Source: Petrosia ficiformis (taxonomy: Eukaryota; Porifera; Demospongiae; Haplosclerida; Petrosiidae). From it: DNA of 64,000 nucleotides. How positions within the stretch are numbered: position 1 is the first letter of the stretch; each line of letters begins with the position of its first letter. Below, one piece after another: positions 11,640-24,200 of the stretch. The stretch lies in assembly GCA_947044365.1 (NCBI GenBank), contig OX345636.1:13349309-13413308 (forward strand). Reading direction: 5' to 3'. The position numbers and the translations under genes are program-made. The notes under the pieces were generated by a model that was not told where the DNA came from, made no database searches, and worked only from the letters and a program-made list of their open reading frames with translations.

Positions 11640-12035
11640 AACCCTCACCTATGTAGGCGGAGCAGACAGTACTGTAATCTGGTGTGTGTGTGTGTGTGTG
11701 TGTGTATTTACATGTTGGGTGGAAAGGGTAAACTAAGGCACAGTACCAAGTTTCCAACAGTGCAAAGTTTCTGTCCTGCCACAGAAACAAAAAGCGTGAC
11801 TCTGAGCTTTAGTCAGACAACCTAGTATTTTACTTACAGTTCAGAGTCAGCTTTCCTAAATTTGGAACTTTATTGTTCTAAATGACAATACTTTGTATCC
11901 AACTTGTGATATTTCCTGGTATCTGTATGATAATATATAATTATTACAATCAAGTATAGTCTGCAATAGTCATTCTTGTTTTGCAATCACACTCGTGGTG
12001 AGGGTTCTGCACTGCAGGTGCATTCATTTCCCCTA
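11640..12035. mobile_element. Element with AACCCTC..GAGGGTT ends
   Basis: Left end CAACCCTCACCTATGTAGGC with a following (TG)n run (11681-11706); right end GAGGGTTCTGCACTGCAGGT. The same layout is seen at 16521-17112. It lies between the retroelement and the 3' end of CNGK; no gene is visible in 11400-12249. Confidence 0.55.
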
Positions 12036-12248
12036 TATAGTACTCTATATACTATAAGGATGAGATGTTAGCTTATAATACAAGGATGCTAGAAACATAT
12101 GCAGACGTTTTTATACATTTGTGCAGAAACTACTTTCTCCTGTCCATCTTGCATGCTGTATATATTAATCAGTATGCAGCCTGTGAATAGATCTAGATAT
12201 AAGATTATCAATGAGAAGTGTTACAACAATTGGAACACATAATAATTA

Positions 12249-15200
12249 TTAATGGCTGTCAGTAGCAGTAGCAGAAGGGATAGGCATCCCATAGAGTTCT
12301 AGAGCAGTTTGAGCAATCTGTTGTTCTAAATTTGGATGACATTTAAGGACTTCAGTAAAATCCTCAGGTGTAAGTGAAAATATATCACAGTGTGTTTTTG
12401 CTTGGATTGATATCTCACGAGGCAGATTGTAGAGAAGATTTTTCTGACCAAAATAATGCCCTTCATGTAGTGTAGCTTTAACTACTGATTTGGGGTCATC
12501 TTCATCAACAGCTTCAACCTACAAATAAAATAATTAATGCATGTAATAGCTGCAACACAAGTAGTCCAACAATCACAATGAAAGACTATAAAAGTGGAGC
12601 TGTTTTATTGAACTACAGCCTCTGTAGTAAAGTACTGTAACTATAGACATTAACCAAACTATAATAATGCTACGCGATTAAAGATTGTTAGGTTTGACTT
12701 TATCGATGGACATATTTCTTTTTTTGTGTATTTCAAATTTCAATTCATTGCTTCATTATTGAGTATAATCATGTTTGCCTAATAACATTCAACTATACAC
12801 ACATTACATACAAAGTCATCACATTCTAATTTTGAGGTCATCATGAATGTGAACAGACTTTAGTCAAGCCTTCAATTACATAGATTCATTATTATTCTTA
12901 CAGTGCCATGATAGATAAAGAATATTCCTTGTCCTATATCTCCTTTATGGACTATGTATTCCTTAGGAAGAAATAAACATGGTTTTATCTTCAAAGTGAG
13001 GTGACGTAAGAATGCTAGATTAACCGAAGAGAATATAGGCACCTGAAAGATATAATTATGTATTAGCATCTGTCGATTAAAGGTACATTGTATTATAGTA
13101 TTGCCATGGATTTAAGATGAATGAAAGTATGTGTATCCAGAGCAATATTTCTCAGTACTATTTTAGCACACAAAATCTTAATAGTCTCTATGACTTAGAT
13201 GAGTTGTCTGTGGAATTATTATAGTAGGACATATCATTTATTCTTATTGGTTGAAAGGAATGTAAACATACTCCTATAATTGTATTAGAAATGCAAATTA
13301 GAAATACATGTACATTTATGAATAATTGCTACACGAGCTACGTTAAAAATGTTCTGTATTGAAAATGTACATGTAATTAACAATAAACAACTAAGGCAGT
13401 GTGCAATGAATAATCATACAATCTAGAAACAATGCTTACTTACATGTACAAATGTAGCTTGTTCTTCATGTATTAAAGGGATAAGTAGGCTACTTATGCC
13501 ATCCCTATGATTGGTTAATGTACATGAATATTTATATATTTGTGTCACATACATGACTATGCACATGTAGCTTGTTCTTCATGTATAAGTAGGCTACTTA
13601 TGGCCTGCAAGGCCATCCCTATGATTGGTTAATGACATGAATATTTATATATTTGTGTCACATACATGACTATGCATTGTGTATGTAGTTAAGGGAGTTG
13701 TGTAATTCTTGGTGCGGCTAGGTCAATTAATGGGCGTGGCACATAATAAACGCACGCAAACTCTACAGACAAGCAGGAAGAAAGCTGCTTGTAGCTTACT
13801 TATGTAGAAACAGGAACTAATCTCTATTCTGCATGAAATAATTATATTCAAGTTCTACAAGATCCTTTAAAAGCAAGGAAAGTAAGCAATCAAAATAATA
13901 ACTACATGTATAATAAAAATAACCTGTTGTGTTTCAGTCATGAGAAAGTCAGCCATGATTACTGAATGCTGGACACCACAAAACAATCATATGGATACTT
14001 TTTCCTCCAAATAATTACTCTTGTTTTTATATCCAAAAGTACATTAAATGAGAAATTTGTCATTTGGCAAATAATAAATGACTTCACAGTTCTACATAAT
14101 TGTGTATAATGTAACAACAGACTCTTACCCTTTTAATCAGATTTTCTGTTGTTGCTAGTGACACTTCAGCCTGCATACATGATGGCATATCTTCTAACAA
14201 ACTTTGTCTGTCCACTCCTTTGTTACGTACCCATATATAATCAAAGAACTTGAGAACTCTGTTCTGCAGTATTCCTGACAGATGTTGCTCTTTCATATAG
14301 TCCTGTCATAATTATAAACATAAGAACATTAACATTAATTTTGTTCAAATTTGAATTGACCTCATTTTCACATCTCAGATTGCTTCAATTTTTCAGTGTA
14401 TTTGTAAATTTTAATAGCCTGCAGGGCCGTATCTGAGATGCTTTCTAAGGCCACAGAGGTTTAAGTATATAGACTATAATGTCCTTGTCAAAAATTGGTC
14501 TCATGCTATATATGCCCTCAATGAACACATAGCTTATATATAATGCTGCAGATAAGGATATACACGTAAGTGTATGTGAAAATATGTTTTTTCTAAATGG
14601 TTTGTTTGTTTTTCAGCTCTCATAAGAAAGACAAATAAAACTTTCAACTCTAGTTGCTATATACACGTACATTATAGATACTGTGTTAGTACAGTAGGTC
14701 CTTGCACATGCAAGACTACTAAAAAATGAGCAGCTCATCTTAAGGATTTGGAAAAAAATAAAATCAAATAAGACTGATTTTCATGTGCAGTCACATACAT
14801 GTATATTCTATAATTACAAAATGTAACATGCATAGTGTTGCTACAAATGTCTGCTTCTTTACCTTTATAGCACTGAGCTTTTCTTCAAATAAAACTCTCT
14901 GAATTTCCGAGTTGGCCAATGTAGAGGCAATGCTTCCGAGGATAAAACCAAACAACAGTTTACCAAATACCATCACCATACTAGCAAATATCATTTCCAG
15001 TGCATTAGTAGCTGAGTAATCACCATAACCAGTGGTTGTCATAGTAGCTACTGCCCAATAAAGACTGTTACAGTAATGAAGAGAGTTTCTTGCATTTGTT
15101 TTAACCAGACCTGCATTTCATAGATTGAAAATAAGTAATTATACATGTACATGTACATTGAAATAGCATAGTTGGACTTCTTAATGTGGACACATTTGTG

Positions 15201-18200
15201 ATTAGGGAGCTCCTTATATACTTCAGTTAGTCAGTACATAACTCAGTAATTTACAGTGTACATGTACATGTACATTTTGAACCATTATGACTGCATGTTC
15301 TTACTGCACATGTACAATGTGCATTTACATGTATGTACATAAAAACAATTATATGTATTACTTAATGTTGGCACGAAGCGTCTTATGTTATTTATTGCAC
15401 AAAGGGTGTGGTCGAGTTGCCTGATACAGCACGAGGTAGTGCCAAGTGCTGTATCAGCCAACGAGACTACAACCTGAGTGCAATAAATAACGTAAGGCAC
15501 TTCGTGCCAACATTAAGTGGTTTATTGTTGCGAGGGTGCATCAAGGTAATCATACTGTTCTCATGGTAACCCAGTGACGTCAAACTGCTCTTGTGAGTTG
15601 TGAGAAGAATGAATTCAATGAAGAGAACAGGCAGCTCTCTTTCTGATTAGAAAAAGCAGTTAAAGCACACCAGTTAAGAAGAAGCTGTCATTATAGCTGA
15701 CTGTACTGAACACAAGTCTGCTAAAGCACTACACCAGTATGAACATGTTTCTGTTGCTCAGCTGCAGGCAGCAGGTTTAGCATTGTCCAAGCAGAAACCA
15801 TTCTCTTCTCACTGCACTGACCAGAAACCTCTGATGGCATTACAGAACACTATGGTGAAGGAAGAGAAGGAAGCTGCCTGTGATGATAAGATCAAGAAAA
15901 TTCTTCCATCCTTTTCAGGGAGCATGAGTAATTGTACAATTAATATTAATGTCTAACTGAAATGATAAATCATCTTCCATGTATCTTATCTTTTCATTTA
16001 TCCAGTGGTCAATTCAATCTGTTTAAAACGTACTGTATGAATAATATTGAGCGTGGAATATTGCATGCTACATGATTATGTAATTTATAGCATGGGCGGT
16101 GCCTTTGATGCACCCACACATTTATCAATAAATAATGTTATTATTATTTTATATATATGTACTTCTAACTATAATATTCATGTCCACATAAAAAGTTTCT
16201 AATTAAACACAACACAAAATAATATCAATAACATTATCATACCAGCAACTTCAGCCCAAGTGTTTGGATTGCATTCACCTATCTGACAAGCTAACAGATA
16301 CCATAAACAGGCTACAAAATGTGTACTAAGAGAGATAAGTACAATGAACTTCAGTAGACGAATCAGCACAGTCCTGTGTAAAGTATGAAAACGGCTTAAA
16401 ACGTTTAGAAACATTACTACAAGTGTACATGTATTATAATTATTTATACCATGAAAAACATATATAACATTAAATTTAATCTTTTTTTATAATGAATAGT
16501 AGTGATGATACACTGATAATTAACCCGAGCCGCGTAGGCGGAGGGTTATAGTAGTTGGTTTGTGTGTGTGTGTGTGTGTGTGTGTGTCTGTCTGTGTGTT
16601 ACCACGTAATCTTTGCAAATACTTGATGATACTAATTTGTTGACTCATGGTTGAAGACGCTATACATGTATATCCATAATGCCAACATTTAAAGGATTTG
16701 TTCTGAACTCATCTTGTTGCAGAGTAACAGCCGTGTAAACTCTCGTCGATCTGACACCATCTTGAAATTTCTTCGTTTTTGTTGATGTCAGCAGAAAACA
16801 CTGAACCACTAACTTTTGTCTCTTTGAAGCTTTGTTTCTTGAGCTTTGACTATTGTCCTAACGAGTGTTTATACAGCTATTTGTGAAGTTTTGTCCAGAA
16901 ATTCGCTAGTTCTCAAGAGATCTGATGGCCATGCTATCCCCGTAATTTGCATATTCATGTGACTGATAAGAAGTCAGTAACATGAATATGCAAATTATAG
17001 TGTTGATATGAATGGTGTGTTCCTGGCTGTTGCAATGTTACTTAGGTAACGTTGTTCTAAAACCATGCTGTTTAGCAGTAGCTAGCGAGGGTTCTGCACT
17101 TTAGTGCATTCATTAGATTGGTAATTGATATCAATGATTATTATTTCTAGTATTGCTATCAATTATTGCTGAAAGATGTAACCAATATTGTGATAAATGT
17201 ACTAATGCTGTCATTTCTTGTGATTATAACAGCAACAACTGAAACAATCTGGTAATCCTGATGTAATTTTTTTCTTTTAAATGAGCATTCTCCTACAGTT
17301 GATATGCTGGTGAGGAACATTACATTTAAGCTAATTGTTTAGGACTGTATATAATGCAGTGTTTACTAAATCAACTGTACATGTTAAACATAATTATTAT
17401 CTGCAGAGTGTTATAAGCATATACATAATGTAACCTCCTATGGTACACACATAGGTTATAACTTCCACAGCATATCAAAGGTTATAATGGCATTCACCTA
17501 CACACTGTAGTATAAGTACGTAGTGATAACTGATACAGATCAATACAGTATGGTTATCAGTAATTACGTATCTAAAAAAATTTATCAGAAAACCAGGTAA
17601 AATCTCAATGGCAGCTCTTGTGTTAAACACATTGTCTGCTTTCCTTGTCATGCTATGATTACATGTACATGTATAAGCTATATACAGTTATAATTATACA
17701 TGTGCATTATACATGTACATGATTTCAAGTCTGGCACTTTTGTTAGCGTGTTAATGTCAAATAGAATACACATGTACATGATTAAAAGAGTGTCTCACTT
17801 TTGATTCAGTTTTTTCTCTTCAACAGTGAAGAAGTCTCTGATACGTACAACTCTAATAATGTGAAGCACTCTAAAATATAATATTACTGCTTTACTAATA
17901 GCAGAATCAGGTATCGGTAGACCTATGATTTCAAATGGTAGGATGGCAATTAGGTCCAATGGAAATGCACTTGGTGTTTTGAGGTAATGGAGTGCAACTG
18001 ATTTAAAGTCAGATACAATACGACCTTTTGCATCTTCATAGCCCATATGAAATCGGATGAATATCTATAAGAAATGATGGCAATAATGTAAACAGTGATC
18101 TATCATAAAAACAATCTATATTTTTGGCAAAAGTAGTATCTTCTCTTATTGTATTTAATGAACTTGATCATACAGTACCTGCATTATTACATTTACATAC

Positions 18201-21200
18201 TACCACTCTACTTCTAGATGACTACAGCGTACTTTGAGAGTGAAGTACACTGTACTTCGAATGTACTACACAGTATTACACCTTAGTACAATGCAAATGT
18301 AAAGGAATTTCACACATTACAGTACAGTGTAGTACTACTTAGAAGTACAGTTGACTATAGCTCCCATCATAATTTGTAAACTTAATAGAGTCAGCGGGTA
18401 CTGTAATCTACAATTCAACACAAATTGGCCTGACATTAAATTATTATAAAAGAGCGCAGGAGAAAGCTCGTTCCAGTTCATTACGACAGGTAACTCTTCA
18501 GACTATGGTATCTTTCAGAGAGCAGAGAAGTGATTTTGTGGAAGAATTTGTAAGGATACTAGTATGTGCAAACATTCCCCTGGAAAAGGCAGAACATATG
18601 AGGCCTTTTCTCCATGCCTACTGCAAACAGGGGGGCACTATTCCTGGTCCATATAAGCTTCGTTGTGAGTACCTCTCACGGGTCTTCCAGAAGTATCTAA
18701 CTAAATTAAAAGGGAAGGTTGTGGGAGAAAAAGTGGTTGTTATTGTAAATGAAACAACTGACAGCAGAGAAACGTCCATGCTCAACATTCTTTTAAGGTT
18801 TAAGGATAGATCCACACTTTTAGTTGATGTTCAGTACCTAGAAATGGTAAATCATGTTTCAATTGCTCAAAAAGTGCTAATGGCTCTAACTGAACTTTGA
18901 TTTTAATGATGTTTTAGCTGTAGTCATGTTTTGCCATACTAGGCCCATATCATCAACCTTGTGGCAGATATAATTATGGGTAAATCTCATGAACTGAAGC
19001 AAGTGAATTCATTTGTGACTTTCGTCAAGAAGGCCTTCAAGTTTGCAGGAGGAAGGAAACGGCATTATCTGGACTTTCTGCGACTGAATTCTGTTTTGCA
19101 TCCTTCTTTACCTTCTTGGCCCAACCTTACTCGCTGAACAACCTGGTTTGAGGCTGTCAAGTATCATGCCAACCACATGGATCTCTATAAAACCATTTTC
19201 ATCCAGGAAGATTAGCCCAGTGAGTGCATGAAAAAACTGAGTGCTATGATGCTTGATGAGGTGGCATTTCAGAGGTTGCACATTGATGCCACTTTTGTTG
19301 TAGAGCATTCTTACTGCCTTACTACTCTCATCAAATACCTTTAAAAGAGAAAGTAGCCAACATCTCACAATCTCTAAAATTACATAGAAAACCTCAATGT
19401 GTATCTATTTGAAGGAATTACAGCAGAGAACCTGGTGATGGAAGTAAATTCCCTTTTTGGTCAGTTGATGAAGTGGAAGCTGGTGAATACATTACAAGGT
19501 TCAACTTTGCTTCAATGCTGCTCACTTACAAAAGCATCTTGATAACAGCCCAAGTGTACCTTTTTTTAAGGGCTGCCAGACTTATAGATCCTTGTCAAAT
19601 GCCAAGCTTGGCAAAGGACATATCCAGGTTTACTGCAATTATTGGGCTGAGCTTATCCTTTCCACAGTTACTAACAGAATGAGGAATCTATCGAAACGTG
19701 TACGTGTACATGTACGTACATGTACATGTGTATATAGATAGCTACATGTAAGCATGCACTTCATATACCATGTACATGTACATATACATAAATTATAGTA
19801 GCTGATAGCATTACACATGTAAAAATTAAAAATGATAATAAGGAATAAGTAGAGGGAAAATATTAGATCAACCTGTTTATATTTTCCTTCTGTTACTATG
19901 ACAATTATTGTGTTTTTTTTTCAAGTCGTACATGTACCTCAATAAAGAAGTATGCTTCAAAGAGATAGTTAATAGCCCAAAGGACAGGAGACTTGCTTTG
20001 GAAGAAAACCTGAAAAGAAGGAAATAAAACATTAACACAATGTAATACAGTTTACACTGCATAAGTGACCAGCTTTGTGATTTTTTTGATCCACATGGTG
20101 TCTATTCTTGGGATTGATTTCCAGTGAGCTCAGTAAATTATGCTTGTGTAACATACTGTACATGCTGCATATGTAATTAAGGATTTTATGTTATTCTAGA
20201 GGACTCAGTCAATTAATACATGTAGGTGTATCGAGTAAAAGAGTGTATACTGAAGCTACAGACCAACAGAAAGAAAGTAGCTCTTAGTGTTGTAGATTTT
20301 CTAAAACGTGTAACACTACATGAACATGTATGTACAATGCTGAAAAGTCTTTAATGGTGTACTACAGTAAAACACCTCTTAACAAAAACCTCTAAGTTGC
20401 GAAAATCTACTGTATAACAGACAGTTCCCACAGTCCCAACTGACCTGTCATTGAACTCAATACTGTTGCAACCCTTCACATACAGACACCCAGCTACACC
20501 ATACAACGGATGCCAGTCACACCCCCTTAATACAATAATACTAATAAATAACCTCTATAATATGAACATCTTTTTCGAAGTTATAAAAACAACATTCAAC
20601 AACAGTATAAATGTAAATATTCCATGCTTTTATATTTGTCCAGCAAGAACTCAAGACTGAATTACTCTCTCTTAGAACAGCTACAACAAATCTGTCTTCA
20701 TTTATTATTGAGTAACCCCTTCAAACGTAGCAAGTTGCCACAAGTTGCTTCCCATACCACTTTGTAAACATGGTATCCTCTTATATAAAAATTCACTCAA
20801 CATTTCAGTTTTTAGACTATACATGTACATGTAGATCGACTAGCCATAAAATATTTTAATAAAAGTACATGAGAGTGAACCGCACATGCGCATGGCGTGT
20901 GTTATCATGTGTAACCCCTGAGATAAGGTGACCTCGTTATAAAGGACAAAAAGGGCCATCCCAATGGTGTCCTCCTTAAAGGGGTTTTACTGTATATATG
21001 TATATATTTATTATTTGTTTGGTGAACTACAAAGAATAAAGTAGATATACATGTACAAGTAACTACATGTACATATACTTTTATAAACAGCAAGAAGAGA
21101 ATAAATAACTATGTACAAAAGGTTGTTGGGTTTCAGAGATAAGAAAGTCATCAGGATTGAACGTATATGTACATGTAAAGCAATCATGCATGTACATGTA

Positions 21201-24200
21201 AATACTGCTTTCTACATAAATATTTTATCATCATTGCTTCATGAAATCAATGACAAAAATAGACTACATGTAGTTAAAGTACATGTACCACAACTCCCTC
21301 TTGACCTATTGGCAAGGAAGTATACTGAAGATTGGATTACTACATGCATACATGTACACATGTACATATAGTAAACAAAATATATATGATGTATTCTAAT
21401 GTACAATGTAGATGCATCTTTGTCCAAGCCTAAACTGTAAGTACATGTACATATACATGTATGTGACAACAAACGTATTTATTCTAACTTAGACTATATG
21501 TAATTAGATATTAGAAATTGATGTACCTGATAGCTGATAGTAAATGCACTAAAATATGCCAAAAGACAGCCAACGTATGAGTATAACACTCCAAACTTTC
21601 CAACAGGTGAGATAGTAAATGTGAGAAAGGGTTTTAAAGCTGGCCAGATTGTTTCCTTCATCTCTGTTCTGCAATGTTCTAAACACTCCTGTAGTAATGT
21701 AGGTCTCTGTTCTTCATCACTGTCTAACTGGATATCAGAGTTTTGGTCTGTACCAAGAGCTTCACCAGTTGATAAAGTTCTCTTAACCTTCTTACCACCT
21801 TCATCATCTTTGTCCTCTTCTTTGTTCACCTACATGTACATACATGTATACATGTATTAGAAGTTTATGAGTATAGTATTTATAGTTTCGCATCAAGTAA
21901 TACATGTAATAAAAAATGTAAAGGATTGCTATTGTCATTGTGGTTGAAATAGCATGAAGGTACATGTACAAACATGTATGTACATAAACTTATACACTCA
22001 TAATGTTCATGTTTGTAAATGCATCAGTACATGTACATCTACGTGTACACACATGTACATAGAGCACATATACTGTACATTCATCTCACATAAACTTCGT
22101 AGTGTCCATGCATGTTAATTACACTTCATAGTACATGACTTTTACATTAATTAATGTCTATGCTTTTACACTGAATTTTCTAGAATACAGAATGTTTTAA
22201 TGAGGCAGTGCTACGTATTCCTATGATGGTTTCCCACAGGTTGCAACTACATTTGAATACACATGTACACATGTACATGTATATTTGTAACACATATGTG
22301 TTGTATGCGAACATGTAGATACGTACATGTACATGCAGTTAAGAAGACGTGTTACATGTATTTAGAGGGCTTGACGCTATTAATTGCCATGGCATGTATT
22401 CAGCAATGGTTAATGATGACACGACAAGCAACCACAGGGATAAATTTCTCCGTACATGTATATATTGTTTACCTGTGCTGCTGCTTTTGCAGCATCAGAA
22501 GCACTCTTTCCTTCAGCAGCTGCTTTAGCTGCAGCCTGACTTCGTTTCTTTACTAAATTAGCTCTGTTACCAGCAACTTCACGAATCTGTTCAGCAATGT
22601 GTGGATAATATTTAAGAGAGGCATCAAGATTTGTCTTGGTCAGAACAAATAGATCACAGTTAGTAGCTGCCCTGTTAAAATAGAAAAAAAGTTAAACAGA
22701 TACATTTGTGACCGGCTCTAACAAAACAAGGCTTATGGATAACTTTTAGATACAAATGAAAATAGGCAATTATGTGTTACATTGATGATCACCATTTTTA
22801 TTACTTCACTAATACGTATCTTACCTTTCTAAGGATACCATAGGCATGTACATATATGTGCTTTGCTAGCCTCTGTTAAAAAAAATATACAGGATTGGAT
22901 TATAGTCCAAAAAAATATAGAATTGTGTTTTCTCAAAATCGAAGATTAATGGCTTCAATGGTTTACTCACTTGTTGTCTTTATCTCGAGTTGTATGCTAT
23001 GCCATTCTAGAGCTAATTTAATGCTGTAAAACAAAAAAAAATTCATTTTTGAAAATTTTAATTTATAAGCTAAGTTTTCTCAGAGTTGGTCACATTTGTT
23101 TAACCACATGTACATGTACAATAATACACGAAGGCTGAATTTCATTGGCATTGATTCTGACCTGATGGATGCTGTCCTGGGACAACTGAATATAAGACTG
23201 ATTTCCCCAAAGAATTTTCCTTCATTCATTTTAGCAAAAACCACTTCCCCATCTTCACTTACAACCTCTACAGTTCCACGGTTTATAAAAAACATCTACA
23301 TGTATATGTAAGAAAAAGAAGGGAACTATAATAGTACATGTATAATTATTATGGTATGAATGCCTTACCTCACTACCTATGTCTCCCTTTCTCACAATAT
23401 ATTCCTTGCTTAGGTATAGTACAGGTTTAATTGAGAGAGCTAGTAGTTTAGTGAATCCTATCTCTGTGTTTTGAAATAGTGGTACCTGCATGTATAATAA
23501 ATATATTAAACAGTAATACATGTATACTACATGTACCATTCTGTAACACAAACTGTTAGTGATTGAATCTGATAAATACTACCATTTCAGATATTGCTGC
23601 CATGATATGGAAATTTTCCATGCAATACACATGTACATGTATGTCATGACATGATACATGTACATGTACATAGTGTACATGTTGTGATATAACCATTAGT
23701 AATAAGTAATGTATTTTACTGTAATATTGTTAGGACCACAATGGTAGAAAGATGCTATAATCAATGAATTGAATAAGATAAAATTTCCTTTCTATAGTAT
23801 AAATAAAATTGCGATATGATAAATTATGCCCTACATTGTTACATACATTGTATGTCACGATGTATTATCATATTTATATGGCAGTACTAGCTTCAAATAT
23901 GCCAAACTGCTTAGATACCATAAAACCTTGAAGGTTTGTCATAATCAACAACCTATTTAAAGGTAAAAGAAGAGCCTACATGTATAAGCGAAATATACAA
24001 GATTTTTGTTTTTGAAACACTTAAACTTCTCGTAAGGACTGAGTATAATTATATACATGTACATGTATACAATATACATGCATGTAACTACACAAACTAC
24101 TGCAATAGTATTCTTTCTTGTTACCTCATCAATGATTTTCTTATAAAGACTGAGTGAAATATCAGCTTGTAATGATTTTGGCATTCCATTGAATAGAGAT

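Larger units (their letters stand above)
12249..21829 (-). other. CNGK repeat IV (exons 35-42, residues 1645-2178)
   Basis: Exons: 21527-21829 (acidic linker and S1), 19938-20009 (S2), 17799-18064 (S2-S4), 16243-16373 (S5), 14863-15110 (pore, S6), 14129-14302 (C-linker), 12902-13042 and 12249-12518 (cNBD and C-terminus). S4 reads VLHIIRVVRIRDFF. The filter is TMTTTGYGD. The cNBD fold is recognisable (EYIVHKGDIGQG) but the ligand contacts are altered: Gln2114 stands where Glu is expected (FGQ) and the cassette is LPREISIQA, keeping Arg2123 but losing the following Thr. The C-terminus ends soon after the final helix. The start of exon 38 is uncertain: TTTACACAG at 16374 has the better pyrimidine tract, while an AG 17 nt upstream stays in frame and would add residues to the S4-S5 linker. 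Confidence 0.88.

Noticed and set aside
22978..23024. Possible small exon between CNGK exons 33 and 34 (acceptor TTTTACAG, donor GTGAGT)
   Set aside because: Including it would break the cNBD between CPRTASIR and AATNCDLF, which join perfectly without it; its residues match nothing in the other repeats.
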